Of a stretch of DNA of 64,000 nt, positions 60,758 to 64,000 are shown in pieces (positions within the stretch are counted from its first letter, which is position 1; each line of letters starts with the position of its first letter). The position numbers and the translations under genes are program-made. Source of the DNA: Paenibacillus artemisiicola (GTDB taxonomy: Bacteria; Bacillota; Bacilli; Paenibacillales; Paenibacillaceae); NCBI RefSeq assembly GCF_017652985.1, contig NZ_JAGGDJ010000003.1, forward strand, positions 310,001 to 374,000. Reading direction: 5' to 3'. The notes below the pieces were generated by a model that was not told where the DNA came from, made no database searches, and saw nothing but the letters and a program-made list of their open reading frames with translations.

Positions 60758-60766
60758 TGCTATGAT
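60758..60766 (+). promoter_or_regulatory. extended -10 promoter for der
   Basis: TGCTATGAT is an extended -10 (TGN plus TATGAT). A weak TTAGCC lies 18 bases upstream of the hexamer. Confidence 0.55.
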
Positions 60767-60885
60767 GAAAGGCGTGAGTGTGAAGAAAGCCCCTTCATGG
60801 CCTTAGCGATGCCATTCAGCAGCGATCGACGAACGCACGCTCACGACAACGGTGCGAAACCGTTTAAATAGTAAGGAGTGAAACT

Positions 60886-62208
60886 ATGTCTAAACCCATT
60901 ATCGCCATCGTTGGGCGGCCTAACGTGGGTAAGTCTACGATCTTCAACCGGGTCATCGGCGACCGGCTGGCCATCGTAGAAGACAAGCCTGGCGTCACGC
61001 GCGACCGCTTGTACGGCTCCGGCGAATGGAACGGCCGGGCGTTCAGCATCGTGGACACTGGCGGCATCGAGATCGACGGCGAGGACGAGATCATGAAATC
61101 CGTCCGGATGCAGGCCGAGCTCGCGGTCGAGGAAGCCGACGTCATCATATTCATGGTCGACGCCAAGTCAGGGCTGACGCACGCGGACGACGAAGTGGCC
61201 CAGATGCTGCTGCGCTCGCGCAAGCCGATCGTCGTCGCCGTGAACAAGGTCGACAATTTGAATCGTAGAGACGATATCTATGAATTCTATAATCTCGGAT
61301 TCGGCGAACCGATCGCGATTTCGGGCTCCCATGGCATGGGGATCGGCGATCTGCTCGACGCGGCCGTCGAAAAGCTGCCCGAACTCGTGGAGGAGCCGTA
61401 CGAGGACGACGTCATTCGCGTGGCGCTCATCGGGCGTCCGAACGTCGGCAAGTCCTCGCTCGTCAACGCGCTGCTCGGGGAAGAGCGGGTCATCGTCAGC
61501 AACGTGGCCGGCACGACCCGCGACGCGATCGACACCCCGTTCGAACGGGACGGTCAGAAATACGTGCTCATCGACACGGCAGGCATGCGCAAGCGCGGCA
61601 AAGTGTACGAGACGACGGAGAAGTACAGCGTCATGCGCGCGCTCAAGGCAATCGAGCGGGCCGACGTCGTGCTCGTGCTCATCAACGGCGAAGAAGGCAT
61701 CATCGAACAGGACAAGCATATCGCCGGCTACGCGCACGAAGCGGGCAAGGCGGCGATTTTCGTCGTGAACAAATGGGATGCCGTCGAGAAGGACGACAAG
61801 ACGATGCATCAGTTCGAACAGAAGATCCGCGACCACTTCCTGTTCATGACGTACGCGCCGATCATTTTCCTCTCGGCGCTGACGAAGCAGCGGCTCCACA
61901 AGCTGCTCCCGGTCGTCGTGCACGTGTCCGAGCAGCACGCGATGCGCATTCCGACGCATCTGCTGAACGACGTCGTCTCCGACGCGATCGCGATCAACCC
62001 GCCGCCGTCCGACAAAGGCCGGCGCCTGCGGATCAACTACGCGACGCAGGTGGCCGTCAAGCCGCCGACGATCGTGCTGTTCGCCAACGATCCGGAAATG
62101 ATGCATTTCTCGTACGAACGGTACTTGGAAAACAAAATCAGGGCCGCCTTCCAGTTCGAAGGCACGCCCGTACGGATCTTCACCCGTAAAAAATCCGACG
62201 AAGACTAG
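60886..62208 (+). CDS. der: ribosome biogenesis GTPase Der
   Basis: The 440-residue GTPase matures the 50S subunit. It has two G domains in tandem: [13 protein letters not shown] with DTGG and NKVD in the first, and [13 protein letters not shown] with DTAGMRKRG and NKWD in the second. A C-terminal KH-like domain follows ([20 protein letters not shown]). TAAGGAGTG precedes the ATG. The order der-plsY-gpsA is commonly kept in Bacillota. Confidence 0.96.
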   Translation: MSKPIIAIVGRPNVGKSTIFNRVIGDRLAIVEDKPGVTRDRLYGSGEWNGRAFSIVDTGGIEIDGEDEIMKSVRMQAELAVEEADVIIFMVDAKSGLTHADDEVAQMLLRSRKPIVVAVNKVDNLNRRDDIYEFYNLGFGEPIAISGSHGMGIGDLLDAAVEKLPELVEEPYEDDVIRVALIGRPNVGKSSLVNALLGEERVIVSNVAGTTRDAIDTPFERDGQKYVLIDTAGMRKRGKVYETTEKYSVMRALKAIERADVVLVLINGEEGIIEQDKHIAGYAHEAGKAAIFVVNKWDAVEKDDKTMHQFEQKIRDHFLFMTYAPIIFLSALTKQRLHKLLPVVVHVSEQHAMRIPTHLLNDVVSDAIAINPPPSDKGRRLRINYATQVAVKPPTIVLFANDPEMMHFSYERYLENKIRAAFQFEGTPVRIFTRKKSDED

Positions 62209-62354
62209 GCCGGCGCGCAAGCGCCGCGAAGCCCGGGCTTCGCCGCCAAGCGAAGCTGGTGCCCGAGCCGTGGGGGCACCAGTTTCCCTGTCACCGCAAG
62301 GAAAGGGCCGTCCGGCGGCCCGTTCAGGACAACGTTGAAAGAGGCGAGATTATC

Positions 62355-62951
62355 GTGGTCACCGTGCTGGTAGTACTCATCAGTTATTTATTAGGTTCGG
62401 TTTCGTTCAGCATCCTTATTGCCAAATGGGTGAAGGGCATCGACATCCGCAATCACGGCAGCGGCAACGCCGGCGCGACGAACACGCTCCGCGTGCTGGG
62501 CAAAGGCCCGGGCATCGCCGTCTTCCTGCTCGATATCGCGAAAGGCGTCGTCGCCGTCATTCTCGGCCTGTACGTCGCAGGCGGCGACTGGGGACCGGTG
62601 CTGTGTGGACTAGCCGCGATCGCCGGGCATAATTGGCCGGTCTGGTTCGGCTTCAAGGGCGGCAAGGGCATCGCCACGACGGTCGGGGTCATGGCAACGC
62701 TCGCGATCGTGCCGGCGCTGATCGCCGGGGCGGTCGCCATCGCGTCGATCGCGATCACGCGCTTCGTCTCGCTCGGTTCGCTGATCTTCGCGCTGCTGCT
62801 TCCGATCTTCATTTGGAACTTCGGCGACAAGCCGCACACGTACGTGTGGGCGAGCCTTGTCGTCTGCCTACTGGCGTTCGTGCGCCACCGGACGAACATC
62901 GTGAAGCTGCTGCAGGGCAAAGAGAACAAGCTCGGCGCTAGAAAAGGGTAA
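62355..62951 (+). CDS. plsY: glycerol-3-phosphate acyltransferase PlsY
   Basis: The 198-residue membrane enzyme moves acyl groups from acyl-phosphate to glycerol 3-phosphate, the first step of phospholipid synthesis. The three PlsY motifs are GSGNAGATNTLRVLGK, NWPVWFGFKGGKGIATTVG and the late FVRHRTNIVKLLQGKE. The start is GTG 62355, with GAGGCGAG 8 bases upstream; codons before it are not conserved protein. The next gene, gpsA, supplies its substrate. Confidence 0.94.
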   Translation: MVTVLVVLISYLLGSVSFSILIAKWVKGIDIRNHGSGNAGATNTLRVLGKGPGIAVFLLDIAKGVVAVILGLYVAGGDWGPVLCGLAAIAGHNWPVWFGFKGGKGIATTVGVMATLAIVPALIAGAVAIASIAITRFVSLGSLIFALLLPIFIWNFGDKPHTYVWASLVVCLLAFVRHRTNIVKLLQGKENKLGARKG

Positions 62952-62964
62952 GGGAGGCGCGCAT

Positions 62965-63987
62965 ATGACGGAACGTAAAGCGGCGGTACTCGTCGCCGGC
63001 AGCTGGGGAACGGCGCTGGCCTCCGTGCTGGCGGACAACGGCTACGACGTCGCCCTGTGGACGCGCAACGAGGCGCAAGCCGACGAAATCAACACGCGCC
63101 GGACGAACGGCCGTTACTTGAAGGATGCGGAGCTGCCGGCGAATATCGCGGCGACGACGGACATGGCGCAAGCCGTTGGCGGGGCGGAGCTGGTGCTGTT
63201 CGTGGCGCCGTCCGCCGCCATGCGGGACGTGGCGAAGCAGGCCGCGCCGCATCTTCGCGGGGACGCGGTCGTCGCGCACGCGACGAAGGGCTTCGAGTCC
63301 GGTACGTTCAAGCGCATGACGACGGTGCTGGCCGAAGAGCTGAAGACCGACGTGGGACGGCTCGTCGTCCTCTCGGGCCCGAGCCATGCCGAGGAAGTCG
63401 TCCGCCGGCTGCCGACGACCGTCGTCGTCGCGTCCGCGAGCCTGGACGCGGCCGAATTCGTGCAGGACGCGTTCATCACCCCGCATTTCCGCGTCTACAC
63501 GAACAGGGACGTCGTCGGCGTCGAAGTCGCCGGCGCGATCAAGAACATCATCGCCCTCGGCGCCGGCCTGTCGGACGGCCTCGGCTTCGGCGACAACGCC
63601 AAGGCGGCGCTGCTGACGCGCGGTCTGGCGGAGATCAGCCGGCTCGGCATCGCCATGGGCGCCAATCCGCTCACGTTCGCGGGACTCGCCGGCGTCGGCG
63701 ACCTCGTCGTGACGTGCACCAGCCGGCACAGCCGCAATTGGCGCGCGGGCGCGATGCTGGCGGAAGGCACGTCGCTCGACGACGTCCTGAGCCGGATGGG
63801 GATGGTCGTCGAAGGCGTCCGGACGACGAGCGTCGCCCGCGAGATCGCGCAGCAGTACGGCGTGGAGATGCCGATCACGGAGCAGCTCTTCCAGGTGCTG
63901 TTCGCGCGGAAGCCGGCGCGCGACGCGGTCGAAACGCTGATGGGCAGAGGCCGCACGCACGAGACCGAAGAATCCGCGGGCATATAG
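62965..63987 (+). CDS. gpsA: glycerol-3-phosphate dehydrogenase [NAD(P)+]
   Basis: The 340-residue enzyme reduces dihydroxyacetone phosphate to glycerol 3-phosphate. The N-terminal motif reads VLVAGSWGTALA, where most family members have GAGSWGTALA, so the first Gly is Val here. GPSHAEEVV, the catalytic Lys in VAGAIKNIIALGAGLSDGLG, and LAGVGDLVVTC with SRHSRNW are intact. GGGAGGCG precedes the ATG. It stops 13 bases before the window end. Confidence 0.94.
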   Translation: MTERKAAVLVAGSWGTALASVLADNGYDVALWTRNEAQADEINTRRTNGRYLKDAELPANIAATTDMAQAVGGAELVLFVAPSAAMRDVAKQAAPHLRGDAVVAHATKGFESGTFKRMTTVLAEELKTDVGRLVVLSGPSHAEEVVRRLPTTVVVASASLDAAEFVQDAFITPHFRVYTNRDVVGVEVAGAIKNIIALGAGLSDGLGFGDNAKAALLTRGLAEISRLGIAMGANPLTFAGLAGVGDLVVTCTSRHSRNWRAGAMLAEGTSLDDVLSRMGMVVEGVRTTSVAREIAQQYGVEMPITEQLFQVLFARKPARDAVETLMGRGRTHETEESAGI

Positions 63988-64000
63988 CCTACACCAACAT

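Noticed and set aside
1..64000. CRISPR arrays, insertion sequences, rRNA and tRNA genes
   Set aside because: No spaced direct repeats, transposase motifs or rRNA-like blocks were seen by reading; a dedicated tRNA scan was not possible here.

Overview
The window reads as a core chromosomal stretch of a GC-rich, endospore-forming Bacillota, most likely family Paenibacillaceae (Cohnella- or Paenibacillus-like). Three things point there: the spore gene set (spoIIM, dacF-spoIIAA/AB/sigF, spoVA genes, dacB-spmAB, gerW, ypeB, seaA/YIEGIA), a gene order that follows the Bacillus subtilis bkd-to-gpsA arc from memory, and strong AGGAGG ribosome binding sites combined with GC-rich third codon positions. 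The genus is inference. I see no rRNA, tRNA, CRISPR array, insertion sequence, prophage or defence island.

Layout. 0.1-5.9 kb: branched-chain 2-oxoacid dehydrogenase genes (E3, E1 alpha, E1 beta, E2) followed by the octanoyltransferase gene lipB, so the lipoyl enzyme sits beside a gene for lipoyl assembly. 5.8-10.8 kb: a 32-codon Prli42-like gene antisense to the lipB end, an M20 peptidase, an MciZ-like FtsZ inhibitor gene (52 codons, minus strand), nudF, an EndoQ-like nuclease, spoIIM and fur. 10.8-12.1 kb: a minus-strand subtilisin-like protease. 12.3-18.8 kb: ald, yqzK, a divergent xerD, deoB, pupG, a Spo0E-like gene and pdp. 18.9-25.3 kb: dacF, spoIIAA, spoIIAB, sigF, then spoVAA, spoVAB and a long spoVAF-like gene. 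25.4-31.4 kb: lysA, ppiB, an FMN riboswitch and ribD-ribE-ribBA-ribH. 31.5-36.8 kb: scpA, scpB, a DUF2953 gene, gerW, dacB, spmA, spmB. 36.9-43.5 kb: rluB and resABCDE. 43.8-50.3 kb: serA and a less conserved stretch (rhodanese, an unknown anchored protein, CPBP protease, metallophosphoesterase, polysaccharide deacetylase, small membrane proteins). 50.5-64 kb: mecA, glutamate dehydrogenase, prsW, a 52-codon zinc-finger-like gene, ypeB, a PilZ gene, ypfB, cmk, plsC, rpsA, yphA, seaA and its partner, der, plsY and gpsA.

How it works together. Sporulation is the main theme. Compartment-type promoter sequences can be read directly: sigma-E-like before mciZ, spoIIM and dacB, sigma-F/G-like before dacF, a sigma-G-like -10 before spoVAA, and sigma-H-like before spoIIAA. 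Housekeeping genes (nucleoside salvage, lysine, riboflavin, cytochrome c maturation, chromosome segregation, GTPase, phospholipid synthesis) are interleaved.

I did not find a convincing undescribed multi-gene system. The best leads are small or structural: overlooked microgenes (Prli42-like, MciZ-like, Spo0E-like, the 52-codon CxxC protein), ypeB without an adjacent sleB and with its ribosome binding site in a long stem, a SpoVAF with a roughly 200-residue charged leader and no spoVAC/AD/AE beside it, and family members lacking an expected motif residue (XerD, PilZ, GpsA). Family calls rest on reading the translations; no database search was run.
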